Positions 9,562-23,778 of a stretch of DNA of 64,000 bases are shown here, one piece after another. The notes under the pieces were generated by a model. That model saw only the letters and a list, made by a program, of their open reading frames with translations, was not told the origin of the DNA and did not search any database. Every line of letters begins with the position of its first letter. Position 1 is the first letter of the stretch. The stretch comes from Powellomyces hirtus. Its lineage: Eukaryota > Chytridiomycota > Chytridiomycetes > Spizellomycetales > Powellomycetaceae. Where the stretch lies: the NCBI GenBank assembly GCA_025526995.1, contig JAHLKG010000004.1:248001-312000 (forward strand), given 5' to 3'. Position numbers and translations under genes: made by a program.

Positions 9562-11351
9562 TCAAATCTTCGTGGCAGGCTCACGCCCATAGAACTCAGT
9601 AAAACTCCTCAATTTGGCAGCAATGTCGTCCGTCATCTGGCCATCCAGGGCACGCCAGCTCCAGTTATTGTCGACGGTTGCAGGCAAATTCATTCGGCAG
9701 TCCGTTCCAAGATCCAGCGCGTCCTGGAGTTGCAGAATGGCTATATCTGCCACAGATGAAAAGGCAATCCGAATAAAGTCCCACGACGCCGTCTCAATGA
9801 TTTCCCTTGCGTCATCCTCTGCTCCCGCTTCAAGTTTTTCGCTGACCATGCTGGCCCCTTCCACGCGCTTACGCTTGCCGCCCGGCGCGTCCAAGTCTTG
9901 TCCCGGGCCAGACCGTCCCAAGTACCGTCTCACCGCTTTCCTTTCAGACGCAGACGCCTGCTCTGCCCATCCGCGAGCCGTATTGTTGTCATGCGTGCCA
10001 GTGTAGTACACGCAATGATGACTTTTCAGGTTGTGAGGTAAATGGTCACCTCGAGGGTCGTATTTCGACTCTCCGCCCCACGCAAACTGAAGCACCTTCA
10101 TGCCGGGGTAACCCATCTCATCCCGGATGGCATTCACTTCTGCCGTGATCACACCCAAATCCTCAGCAATCACTGGCATTATCCCGCCAAGCGCCTTGTC
10201 AACCGCCTTGAACACGGCCGTTCCCGGTCCTTTTACCCATTTTCCATTCATGGCAGTGGTGTGGTCCGCGGGGACTTCCCAAGCAGCTTCGAACCCTCGG
10301 AAGTGATCAATTCGGATAATGTCCGACAGTGCAAGCATACGTTGGCAGCGCAGCGTCCACCACTTGTAACCGTCCTTCGCAATCGCGGTCCAATCGTAGA
10401 CCGGGTTTCCCCAGAGTTGTCCTGTGGCACTGAAGTAGTCCGGCGGCACACCGGCTTGAGCAAGCTGCCTGCCGTCCTTGTCCAATTTAAACATTTGTCT
10501 GTGGGCCCACACATCGGCGCTGTCGTAGGCCACGAAAATTGGGATGTCGCCCACCAGACGGATTCCTAGCTTCTCTGCGTGCTTGCGCACGGCTGACCAT
10601 TGAATATCGAACAGGAACTGGTTGAAAAGATGTTCATCGATGTCGTCCTCCAATTCTTTACGGGCTTTGTTCATTGCGGATGCTTTGCGGTCACGGAGCT
10701 CAACGGGCCAGTCCACCCAGCACTTTCCGTGCTTCTCTCGCAAGGCCGTAAACAGTGCGTAGTCGTCCAACCACGATGGTCCTTCCCTCCTGACAAACTC
10801 GTCGAATTTCTCGTCCCAGTCCTCGATTGATGGGTGGCTGATGTTGCCTTCACGGAAGCGATCACGGGCAAGTCGCAGCAGGCGTCTCTTCAAAGGAGTG
10901 ATGCGGTCGTAGTCGACCTTTCCCTTTGGGACGGACAGGAGCTCCTTCACATCATCGGCTTTGAGAAGCCCGGCCTCCAAAAGCGGCTGTGAGTAGAACA
11001 GCAAGTGTCAGCAAGTGTCAAGTCAAATAAGCTACGCGTAAAAAGCTAAGACCTGCTTCAAAAACGCGGACTTACCACAAGAGAGACAATAGCCGGGTTC
11101 GCGGCCAGTGCACTGGGTGTGCCATAAGGGCTTCCCGCATGTCCGTGCGGGTTCAGGGGAAGAAACTGCCAAAGAGTCTGTCCAGCCTTGTGTAGCCAGT
11201 CCAGAAAGTTGATCGCAGCAGGCCCGACGTCACCGATTCCATAATCGGTGGGCAAAGATGTGACGTGAAGAAGCACTCCACTGCATCGGCCAGGCAGAGG
11301 CGCGAGGGCTACGGACGGTTGGCGCATGTCGTGTGATCTTGTGCTGGGCAT
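9562..11351 (-). CDS. 4-alpha-glucanotransferase (GH77 amylomaltase / disproportionating enzyme)
   Basis: Transfers alpha-1,4-glucan segments between maltooligosaccharides or glycogen-derived chains. Two exons, 11351-11076 and 10986-9562, joined over an 89-nt intron (GTAAGT donor, CTACTCACAG acceptor), about 566 aa. The N-terminus has SGVLLHVTSLPTDYGIGDVG, a diagnostic GH77 opening, with WQFLPLNPHG just after it. The catalytic set is visible: IRIDHFRGF (nucleophile Asp), PVIAEDLG (acid/base Glu) and YYTGTHDNNT (transition-state Asp). VGDIPIFVAYDSADVW and GQLWGNPVYDW are further family blocks. A low-complexity charged insert (GGKRKRVEGASM) sits near the C-terminus. Start uncertain: ATG 11351 (MPSTRSHD) is used, 11426 is in frame. 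The bacterial/plastid-like enzyme type is unexpected beside the normal fungal debranching pathway. Confidence 0.93.
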
Positions 11352-11426
11352 TGCGAGCGAGGGATTGGAGCAAGGTGATTGTGATTGAAACGGGAAACAA
11401 GAAGTTACAGAAGATGGGCCGTGCAA

Positions 11427-11982
11427 GATTGGGCTTTAACGTCGTTCCGAAATGACCTGCACTGTGCCGGGTTTGGTGATGAAAAAAAATGGCGAAAACC
11501 TTTGAAGGAGGACATGCAACGAACGTAATAGATGGATTGCATATGGGATGACGTAGCTTCACGCACGCGTTCTTATGATGTGCACAGCCACTGGTGCACA
11601 AAGAAAACAAGTACAATGTGAATGAGTGGCATATCAGTGGGAGACGCAAGCTGTTCTTCTTCGACCATGTGAAACCATTGGAGTTTTATCTACGTATCGT
11701 CTTCCTAGAGTAGTAAAGTGACGACTGGTAGTCTGCATCAATATGAACCAGATGCGAACATAATCACCTATCTACCCGTCCTCCATTGAAGTATATCTGC
11801 TCCGTCGTCTTGAAATAGTTCATGGCATCAAAAGGAAGCTTATGATGCTGATGGGATTCTATATAGTATCCATTAACAGACGCGAAACGATCGGAATCTA
11901 TGCCATTCTATTGTCGAATCAGGTCCTCTGCAATTGGAGCATTTTCTGCTGACGTCCGAAAGACAATGCAAAATCTGTACAT
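11427..11982. other. Spacer between GH77 gene and CYC3
   Basis: About 550 bp upstream of the GH77 gene and downstream of the heme lyase gene. Only short chance frames. Confidence 0.5.
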
Positions 11983-12862
11983 TTACCATATTCCCTCTCC
12001 GGTATTCCACCACATCTTCAGACGATCCACGACGCCCTCAAAAGACATCTTTGGCCGGACATCCAAAAAGAAGCTAACCTCGCCCTCCGCCTTGCCCTCT
12101 CTGCCACCCGAGTAAAAGTCAATGACATATTCCACCTTCTTCCCACATCGATCAACCGTCCAGTCGTGTCTGTCGAACGGAAGAGAATAGCCCATCAGCT
12201 GCCTCATCCGCGCTTTCGGCGTGTAGTCTCGCGGTTTTCCTTGAAACTTCAACAGCTTGGGGGTGCCGCAGGTCGCCGCGTGCATATCCTCCCACTGCTT
12301 GATCTTGTGCCAGCATTGTTCGTTAACGGCGTTATGGATGGGCACTACGACCGACATGTCTCGTTCGTCGGGTGACCAGTTTTTCCGACGCATTGCATTG
12401 AAGAACATCTAGAGACCATTGAGTTAGCCCACGTTTGGAGCGGAGGTAAAACACGTTTTCGTCTCTCTTCCTGCTTGTTACCTGCTCGCTCGGATACACC
12501 CAGACCTTGCCATCGAATTTGCCGCCCATCGGTATAGAACTCTTCTCTCGCTCGACACTCAAGTCTTCTTTCTGCCCGCTTGCTGGTTTCTGCGAGAGCG
12601 GGGGCATGTTGTTACTCTCTGCAACGAGCTCCTGCTCCTGGCGTTCAGCCGAGTAAGGGCATGACTCAGCTGCGAGGCTGCTCAAGGGATTCGAATTTGG
12701 GATAGGATGCGGTGGTTTAGCATGTTGTCGTTGGTCGTGAGGTACCGGACATGACTCTGCTGCTGACGAAGACGCCGGTGCTGTTGATGGTGGGACAGCA
12801 GTGTGATCTACTGGACACCCTGTTGGTGATGGGATAGTTTGTGATTGTTGCTTGCCGAACAT
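11983..12862 (-). CDS. CYC3: Holocytochrome-c synthase (cytochrome c heme lyase)
   Basis: Attaches heme covalently to apocytochrome c (and possibly c1) on the intermembrane-space face of the mitochondrial inner membrane. Exon 1 (12862-12482) and exon 2 (12408-11983) join as VYPSEQ-MFFNAMRRKNW, matching the family, giving 268 aa. The N-terminal half is Pro/Ser-rich with heme-regulatory CP motifs: TGCPVDH, ESCPVPHD and ESCPY. The catalytic half has IPMGG, VPIHNAVNEQCWHKIKQWE (containing the conserved heme-ligand His), GKPRDYTPKAR, LPFDRHDWTVDRCGK with VEYVIDFY next to it, and FFLDVRP. No classical presequence is seen, as is usual for this family, which is targeted internally. Confidence 0.96.
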
Positions 12863-13050
12863 CTTTATGTGTGTGGGGTTGTGAAGTGCGAAGGTCGGAA
12901 TTTTTGCGCCCAAGACCGTGAAGCGATTGCTAAGCCTCCCGTCAATTTTTTGACGCACGCAGGTTGGCATGCGTTTGATAGTGTGCAATGCCAATTAATA
13001 TTTGTCACTTGTAAGTGCCACAAAAACCCTAATATACATATTATAAAATG

Positions 13051-14705
13051 CTAACGAGCGGACGGCCCATCTATGGCTTGATATGTGATCCTCTTGTCAG
13101 ACAATCCGATACCTCCTTCCTCGTCCGCTCCATTCAGCTCCGCCTAAGAACACAGTGGACAATAAGTACTATTTCTTTATGGAACAGAAGAGAAAGAAAG
13201 AGTTTACATACCTCAAGACCTTTCTGCATGCAACACAACAGACACGGCAGACAGCAGCAGAAGCAGCAGAATAACATACTGCAGATGATAAACACGGGAA
13301 TAAGGATGACCGCAGCCGATGGACTTCCACTGCCGCTGTCAAGACGACGAACAAGGAGTCCGACGCCCAGATACAGGAACAAAGCAACAAAGCAGAAGCC
13401 AACCACGCGCATGATAATCAGCGGTCCCAAGTCCACCGACTGTCCAGGCGCAGCCGCTCGTACTGCCCGTAACACCATGGCTCGATCCAAGAATATGCCC
13501 AGAATCTCAGCAACAGACCACAGCCATGTTGGCAGGAACACGATTCCCCACGCGACATCCAGAGACCCTTCGAACTTGGCGACCAGCAAGCCAACCTGGA
13601 TAACCCGGAGAACCCACGTCTTGTAGGTGTCGTAGACAAACACTACTTTCTCCATTCTGGTGAAAGGTCGCATGGGCGGACCTTGGCTTTCCGGATCCAT
13701 CTCTCCAATGAAGCTAGGGGTGCCTTGACGGAAGTTCTTCGCTATTGAGCCGATTTTGGAAACGAAGGACATAGCTTCAAGCAGAAACCATGGAATGAAC
13801 ACGATAGCCCAGTTCCAGCTGACAGAGTCATCTAGTCGAATGACGACAAAGATTTGAAACAGCAGAAATAGGATCCACTTCAAGAAAGCGTCTCCCGAGG
13901 CCTTTCTTCGTTTCCGTGTTTGCCTCTGCCTCCGCTGTTGTGTAGTTTCGCCTTCGTTGTGATCCTGCTCATCATCATGCTCCTCGTCTGCTCCTTTTCG
14001 GCTGATGATCCACAAGCCCAACAATAAACATGCGTCGAAAATGAACAAAGGAATTGTTACAGCTCCCCAACTCCACGATACTTTTTCATCAGCGCGGACA
14101 GAGACAAAGGCGGGGAAGATGATCAGGAGTGCGGCGATGAGGGAGCCAATGGTAAAGAAGGTGTTCATGGCCAAAAGGAAGTCGGGATCAATGAATGGCA
14201 AAACGTTCCCCATCGAGTCCATCATGACAACACCGCGCTCGCCCTAGAAATGGTTGCTTCCGTGAGTACCGCTAATCAATCCCAAATGTTCCCACCGCAT
14301 TTTACGTACATATTTGTCATAAACTTGACGTTTCTTTGGATCGCCTGAAGAAACCGAAAATGTTTCAGTGACCTGAATGCGCAGCCCGCAGCCCGCAGCA
14401 CGCAAAACCATAACTTACTTAATACGTCGTATGATCTCTGAACAAGTTGAAACAATTCTATAGTAGCCGGATCCTGTCCAGCTTTATCCGGGTGACATCT
14501 CAAGGCCTTCCTTCGGTATGCCTGATCGTTGTAAATTAGTCTCGCGCTTGGTGAGAGTTTTGCATAATTTCACACACTTCAGCGCCAGTACCTTTCGGAT
14601 AGCCTCGGCGTCCGAGTTACGGGGGATTTCGAGAACTTGATAGAAATCTCGGTTGGGTAGAGAGGCAAGGTCCGGAAACCCGGTCCCTTGCTGCTGACCG
14701 GCCAT
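13051..14705 (-). CDS. DnaJ domain fused to TMEM185-family (Fragile-X-F) membrane protein
   Basis: Five exons: 14705-14592, 14521-14419, 14344-14310, 14243-13212, 13143-13051, all phases consistent, 458 aa. Residues about 19-90 are a complete J domain: NRDFYQVLEIPRNSDAEAIR, KALRCHPDKAGQDP with the HPD motif, and VLSDPKKRQVYDKYGERG. It continues directly into a polytopic membrane region of the Tmemb_185A type: IDPDFLLAMNTFFTIGSL, repeated segments with a W-x-W before a hydrophobic stretch (SWSWGAVTIPLFI, SWNWAIVFIPWFL, DVAWGIVFLPTWL) and a Cys-rich TM near the end (FCCFCCCLPCLLCC). A basic, acidic-flanked loop (RRQRQTRKRRK) separates TM groups. The J domain should recruit Hsp70 to this membrane; which membrane is unknown. 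The last exon is short (31 codons). Confidence 0.9.
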
Positions 14706-15252
14706 GATAGAGCTTGTTCTTCGAATGAGGAATGTGTTTAAATTGTTACGGAGTTTCCGTTCACTGCCCAAGCCGTCACCGGTCCGTGCAAACTCAAACT
14801 CGGGTGATAACTCGGTTCCAGTGATATGGCGTTTCGCTTACGACATGATTCAAGCCACAAACTCCGCTACCTCCGCGAAATGCAGTGAGTGCCAATGAAT
14901 TGAGGACATCCCATACATGGCGGGAAAACCAGGAAATCGGCTGGGCCAGTTCATGAACTTCCAGCTGTTGAGACTCAGTGAGATGAACTGCTCGAAATTT
15001 CCCTCATACCTGTCGTACCCACAACTTCGTCTAATTTTACGGGTATAGACAGTTTCAGTTCGAAATTAATGCAGTTGACAGCGAAACAAAATTCATTGTT
15101 GTTGGGAGTCAGCTTACAGGCGAAACATGAGCAATTGCTGCAAAGCGCAGCAAACTATATACAATAGCTCGAAAGATGACGCTGGAAAACGGCAATGTGG
15201 AGAGACGGCGTTTTAAAGTGATAGATCCCCGAGTTGTATGGGTGAATGGGGA
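14706..15252. other. Spacer between J-protein gene and RIF1
   Basis: 547 bp containing the upstream region of the J-protein gene and the RIF1 3' flank; no coding frame or RNA gene supported. Confidence 0.5.
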
Positions 15253-18200
15253 TTAAGAGTTCGATTTATCTGCTGGAGGGCGGATGTTTGCATTGATAAC
15301 GCGAATAATCTCTCCCATGATGTTGTGAAGTGATATCTGAGTCCGTGTCAGCTCACTAAAGAAAGTTGAGAATGCAAGATACATTAGAGTTGCGCAGCCT
15401 GCATATACACAACCAAATATGATTTGACAGTGCCACTCACCGAGGATGCATGCGTGGCAAATCCCCTATTCGCGTTTTCAGTAAATCCACCACGTTCGAG
15501 AACGTCTGCTGGTCAGAAAAGACCAAAGGAGTTTCACTCAATCTCTTCAATCGTTGAGTGTCGTCTGGCGCTGGTGTCCGAGGTGTTGCCTGAATGGCAA
15601 TCTTCTCTTCTGCATTCTCTCCTCCATTCTCCTGATTCTCGTTGTGAGAATCGTTCGCCTGGTTTTCATTTTCATCTTTGACCATGGAGTCACGATGTTC
15701 TTCAGCTATGATCGGTTCTTGCAGCCCCGATTGGCTTCTATCCAACGCATTGAACATCTTTACAGGGACATTATTCACCTGACGGCGTTTCTCCTGGAGA
15801 GACATGATGTTTTGAGCGCATGTTGCTACGAATGGGGAGAAGTATGGGCGTCTTGGCCGTACCATTTGTTTCGGGGTCAATACACTGTCATCTGTGTCCA
15901 TATCTTTTCGCTTTCTCTCAGCCACTGGCACAAAATGAACATCTAAATCAGAGAGAGTGGACATCAGCTTTGAGTTCGTGCAATTGAAAGCAGAGATGTC
16001 TACCAAGCGAAGCATGTTTTTTCTTCCGTGGTGTTCCATTCTCGTCACCCACTCGTTCATGACCGTCGCTTGATAGCTTCTCCATCAAATTCTGCGCCCT
16101 TGGATGTGGACGGGTGGCAAGAGGGTCCACATGAGCAAGGGCAAGCTGATACTGGATTGCAATTGAGTCAGTAAATTTTGCGTAGGTGCGGCTCTAGCAA
16201 CAAGACGAACCTGCGCCGATATTGTTTTTGCGATATTTGTCATGTGTTCTTGGCCTTTGGTATTTGGCGACAGCATGCGCCGGATGTTGCTTAGAAGCTT
16301 CATTGCTGTCTTGGCGTGGTCGTATTGCGTTTCGCGATCCTCATCCGTTACTTCATTCGCATCTTCCGGCAGTGTGATCTCGAAAGTCTCTGCAAGAGCG
16401 TGGGCGTCTGAGAGAGTGTCTTTAGTCCACAGCACATCCACGTGGTTCGAGCGAGAATCACACGCTTACGGTCGCTTGCTTCGGGTTTCTGCAAGATTTT
16501 CCATATCAAATTCAGACCAGCAGCCAAGGGAGCCAGATCGCGTCTTGAAGATTCCATCGATCGGTTGATGAACTGTATTGCTTGGGCCCATAGCTGCAGC
16601 ATCTTTCCTCGCATCTGCGAAGAGCCATCAGTCATCCGCTGAGAAAGGGAGCATCCACCACGCTCAGTTGCAACCAACCTGTGGATAAGTCGCCCAGCGG
16701 TCAACTGATATCTCGATAATATCTAGAAAGACCGAAAGATCTTCCGCTGTCCACGTTGCGGCAGGCATATTGGGTCGGATTCGCTGGAGAAGAGCGCCCG
16801 GAACTTTCGGGTCAATTTCAATGTACGATTGGCGGAGACTCGGCTTTTCACTAGCAGGCGTGCTGGAAGCAGTGACGTTCAGGATCGAGGCAAGAAGGAC
16901 CATGTCAATCAACTTTGAGTCGGTTCTGGCCATCTGCACGACGGGTAGCACCGATGTTTTCATGAAAGAGCGGAGCGGTGCAAAGTGACTGAGGTGCACC
17001 AGCAGGAACATGAACGTTCTTGCGCACTCCATTTTTGCGACGTGCATCTTTTCGTATTTGAAGCCATTTAAGATTGGTAACAGAATTAAACCAGTTCGCT
17101 TTGGGTTCCGTAGATGGCCTGTATCACAACAAAAACATCTCAGTACGAGTCAGGAAGGCAAGAGATCGCTTTACTCGAGCTACCATCTTGGGCAAAGTTC
17201 AGAATAAGTCTTCGCCAGGCTTTGTGCGCGGCAACCCTCTTCGGAGTAACTTCAGAATTGAACCCGATCTGGAAGCTTTGTTAATGCACATTCGCAGTAA
17301 CTTCCCTTTCCCTCTCGCATGCCCTCACCTCGACGATCTTGAGAATAGTATTCAAATTTGGGCTTCTATGCAAAGAAGAGCCGAGCATCGCAACCAAGTG
17401 GCCCCATGCGGTAAACAAGTTCTCATGCTCCGTTTTCGCGTGAAACAGTTCAATAATAGGGCCGATCTCGCTGTTCGTCAAATTCTACGTTAACAGATTA
17501 GCATGGTGCAAAGAGCAAATATGCATCGCGATTGATGGTCTGTCAAACCTTGATCTCTGACGCATACTGGCTGTTCAAAGCAACGAAATGCTCCGTGACA
17601 GATGGGAAGAATGCGTTTGCGAACTCAACCACCTTTCTATCATCAGCCAAGAGTGTCTCGAACACTACAGGACAGAGTAAATATCGAGTTGACCATCCCA
17701 AAAAGACAACTCCCCTATGCACACCTGCCGGGAACCATATCTTTGATTTGGTGACCGCGAGATTGGGAATCTTTCGGAAGAGTTTGTGCAATCCCTGTTG
17801 GTGACGGGCCGCGTCAGATGGTGTTGACTTGCGCGGACCGGACCCATTCTTACTGCAAAAAAATCTTTCGAAACTGCCTCCACTTCGTCACCAAATCGCA
17901 TAGATGTGATCAATCCCTTCAGCAGGTCATCACATAACTCCTCGAGCACTGATTCCACTTCTACTCGGTGAATCGCCATGGCCCAAACTGCCAGATAGAC
18001 AAACTTGGCCTGTATCCCATTCTTCAAGACTAGGATGATCGCATCAAGGATAGAGTGTATCTGCTTACGGGAAGCATTGCTCAAGAATTGAATGCGATAC
18101 AGGCAGTACCCCACGCAACGGATAGCTGACTGAAAGCTTCATTAAGCGACCGAAACCGTTCAGGTATTTGAAGTTAGCAACGCCTTGAAAACTGAGGCGT

Positions 18201-18482
18201 CATTTACAACTCGCAGAAGCACACTTACAGAATCTCATGTTGTACTGCTCCGCTGTTCTGCAGCTTTATATCCTGCAGAAAGGCAGGAACCATTATATGG
18301 AGCTGTGCTTCGCTCAATACTGGAACGTCGGCCCCGCTACTTTCGGCGTGACGGATATGATGTAGCACTGCTGACCAGGCGTCACTCCTTTGTAGTTCTC
18401 CATCTTCGGCCAACACAAGAATGATGTCGTCCAGAGGAGCTCCCTCCAATACGTTCCGAACTTGCGTCAGCATGCCTGTCAT
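15253..18482 (-). CDS. RIF1: RIF1-type protein (Rif1 N-terminal HEAT domain)
   Basis: Homologue of Rif1, which with PP1 controls late-origin timing and acts at telomeres and breaks. Twelve exons: 18482-18229, 18129-17854, 17794-17725, 17664-17549, 17484-17329, 17268-17184, 17118-16679, 16638-16470, 16419-16211, 16151-16004, 15942-15441, 15355-15253, about 842 aa. Diagnostic blocks are IRCVGYCLYRIQFLSNAS, VYLAVWAMAIHRVE, LFTAWGHLVAMLG, GFNSEVTPKRVAAHKAWRRL and HLRNPKRTGLILLPILNG. All junctions agree in phase except exon 1/2: the only good donor (CT|GTAAGTG) leaves the frame one base off the TCAG|TCAGCT acceptor, which may mean an atypical splice or an error. The C-terminal third is acidic and low complexity. 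A clear SILK/RVxF pair for PP1 was not identified. The start rests on an upstream in-frame stop. Confidence 0.85.
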
Positions 18483-19066
18483 TTCTGACAGTTTTGACGT
18501 GGGATGTCAACCGACCTTCAAAGTTCACCTCGCCAAACCGATCGGTCGGGCAGTCTGTTCAGTCGGACACACGTAAGCTACTAAGCCTACATTTGGGATG
18601 CTGTCGAATTTGCCTCCCAACGCTTGACCGACTCGAACGTGGACATGATATCTATATCGCTTTAAATTTGGCCGAACATACGAAACACCAGTTGCTCCTT
18701 CGAGTTTATCAGTTATCAACCCATTGGACGCATAGGTAACCATGGATGGCAGGTGTAAACTGATCCGGCGTGGTCCGCGGGGTTTTGCCAAGCCAACGAA
18801 AGGCAAGACTCGGACAAGCTTTACGTTAGTCCTACGGCAAGGAAGTGATCGTAGTCTGATTGCGATATGTCCGTCGAAAATCACAATAATAGATTCCACT
18901 CAAAAGCGTCACCATGATGAGCGATTTTATGAAGCTAATGGCAAAAACGGCGCGTAACTAAGCCACGGATCTTACACTGCCTGCCTCACGATCGAGTGGA
19001 CGGAGCGAGATTTCGCTCGTCTCCGCCGAAAAACGTGTTGATTCACAACTGAGAGTATATTGCGAC
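18483..19066. other. Divergent intergenic region, RIF1 / DUF4396 gene
   Basis: 584 bp; a minus frame at 18525-18899 has no recognisable pattern and is treated as chance. Confidence 0.5.
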
Positions 19067-19699
19067 ATGTTGCTCACAAGATGTGGCCGTTTACATTCAC
19101 GGTATTCTTACCATTCTACCCGAACGGTTTTGCGAGTGATTCACACACAATCGATCTGCACCCGTCAAATGAATCAGGAAGCCAACACCAAGTGTTGCCA
19201 CAAAGCGCCAAAGCCAAGCGCCTCAACAGCGTTCGCCCCACCTGACTGGACTTCAAAAGAATTCTACCAAGATCGCGCCGTATGGAACCGGGCTTCCGTC
19301 AATACGTTTCGATGCCTCGTGGGCTGCACGGCGGGCGATATCTCGATGCTCTTCTACCTACAAGCGTATTACCCCCACCTCTCACCCGGCATCATCATGG
19401 GAGCAAGCATGGCTTCTGGAATCATGAGTTCCGTAGTATTGGAGACCGTCGTCTTGCGATATTGGGAGGGTATGGCGCTCCGACCAGCGTTCCGGACCGC
19501 TGTGGGGATGTCTATGATCTCGATGTTGGTGATGGAGGCAATGGAAAATGTGGTAGATTGGCACCTGACGGGTGGAATGATCGATTTTAGCAGCCCGGCA
19601 TTTTGGGCGGCGGGTGCTGTGGCTATCGGGTCGGGATACCTGGCCGCTTTGCCATACAATTACTGGCGACTCAAGAAGTATGGCAAATCATGCCACTAG
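19067..19699 (+). CDS. DUF4396-type polytopic membrane protein, probably mitochondrial
   Basis: Single-exon 210-aa protein. The N-terminus (MLLTRCGRLHSRYSYHSTR) is Arg/Ser-rich without acids, like a mitochondrial presequence. The body reads SVNTFRCLVGCTAGDISMLF, then a Met-rich membrane segment (SPGIIMGASMASGIMSSVVLE), AVGMSMISMLVMEAMENVVD, FWAAGAVAIGSGYLAALPYN and the terminal YNYWRLKKYGKSCH. This pattern (T-x-x-C-x-x-G-C-x-x-G, M-x-x-M-E-x-x-x-N, the Y-N-Y-W-R-x-x-x-x-G-x-x-C-H end) matches the family annotated as DUF4396, found mostly in bacteria. The conserved Cys, Met and His residues suggest metal (possibly copper) handling, but function is unproven. No intron is seen, unlike its neighbours. 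Confidence 0.8.
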   Translation: MLLTRCGRLHSRYSYHSTRTVLRVIHTQSICTRQMNQEANTKCCHKAPKPSASTAFAPPDWTSKEFYQDRAVWNRASVNTFRCLVGCTAGDISMLFYLQAYYPHLSPGIIMGASMASGIMSSVVLETVVLRYWEGMALRPAFRTAVGMSMISMLVMEAMENVVDWHLTGGMIDFSSPAFWAAGAVAIGSGYLAALPYNYWRLKKYGKSCH

Positions 19700-19823
19700 T
19701 GGAAAATCTATGCATCACAACCCTACTTATCACACAGCGCAATATACAAAACACAATCTCCTCTGTTTCAATGTCAAGTATTTACAAAACTATATGGGCT
19801 CAATTTGCGGCAACACCCGCAAC

Positions 19824-20527
19824 TCAAAGCTCCTTATGCCAAAGTGGCTCTCGGATGTCCACATCGGACATCGCTTCTCTTGTTTGAAGAACCAATTTAA
19901 CATCCTCCGGCGGGTCAAGTTCCAGCTTGTGCGCGCGCTCCCAGCGTTCCATGCGAGATAATCCGACACAGGGACCGTACTAGGGAAGGATAGATGTGTG
20001 AGATGAGTCGACACTACTGCGAAGGTTGAGCAGAGGAAGCGACTTACCGTCAAGTTCAGATCAAAGGCCTTGAGGTACTGGATTACGGCGGCTTTGTCGG
20101 TGACGAGTGTTCGGATATACGCCGGAACGGATTCTGCATCTAATAAAATGAATGTGAATACTTGAGCAATGTAATTAATTACTTTCTTCGCACAAAATGG
20201 CATACCATCAGCAACTTCCGTCTCGGTCTCCGGCTCGCTGTCAAGTGCAATTTCATGCACAACCTTGACCTTCTTCACGTCCTGGGGTTCCTCCTCCTCC
20301 TCTTCGGTCAGATCCACTTTCTTCAAATCATCCTCTACATCCCGCAGTCGCTTGGCCACAGAGCTTTTCTTATCTGTATCGATGAGTGCTTTCTTTGTTT
20401 GCTGATTGAAATTCAGCTTGCGTTGCGTAAACGCCGCGCTGAGCTTGCCCGTCGCTGGCGACGGGGAGGATCGGACTGCTACATCCGAGTGCTTTGCGCT
20501 GCGGCTTCGTGTTGTTCGGCCGCTCAT
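19824..20527 (-). CDS. POLD4: DNA polymerase delta subunit 4 (PO​LD4/Cdm1-like)
   Basis: Smallest accessory subunit of replicative polymerase delta. Exons 20527-20206, 20139-20048 and 19979-19824 give 189 aa. The N-terminus is basic/Ser-rich and has TQRKLNF, resembling a PIP-like or basic tail, followed by an acidic run (six Glu, 75-80). The C-terminal domain is diagnostic: IQYLKAFDLNLT-YGPCVGLSRMERWERAHKL, DPPEDVKLVLQ and REPLWHKEL at the end, matching the F-D-x-x-x-x-Y-G-P-C-x-G-x-x-R-x-x-R-W pattern and the terminal L-W-H. The C-terminal exon uses a CCCTAG acceptor, and all phases close. It shares a 265-bp divergent upstream region with TVP23. Confidence 0.93.
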
Positions 20528-20792
20528 AAGTTATGCTTCTTCGTCTTGGTTGGGTTCGATGTTTCGCTGTCCTGCGTACCGCAACAGGTGTGACGAATTC
20601 GCACTTCGCATGGAGCGCGGCGCACGCGTCAGCCTTCTCCCAGGCCGTCCCTGTTTTCGAGCACAATTGCGGTGTCAGCTATAGAGAGAAACGGAAATGG
20701 TACCGTATACCAGAGATAGCAAGACTTTCCTGAAACGCTTAGCTAGAACAAGGCGCTGAATTTGTCTCTGTATTTGATTAATTGGTGCGCAG

Positions 20793-21719
<927 letters not shown>

Positions 21720-21848
21720 GGAGCCTCATAGCCCGCTCGTCCTCCTCATGTAGTTAGTCTATGCCATGCTTTATAATATGATTATGAAATTTTTCTTATT
21801 ACACATGTTGTGGAAACCATATCATCATTTTGCATAAGATTCTGCGAA

Positions 21849-23778
<1,930 letters not shown>

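Noticed and set aside
11230..11649. 139-codon minus-strand frame over the GH77 5' end
   Set aside because: Out of frame with the conserved GH77 opening; chance frame.
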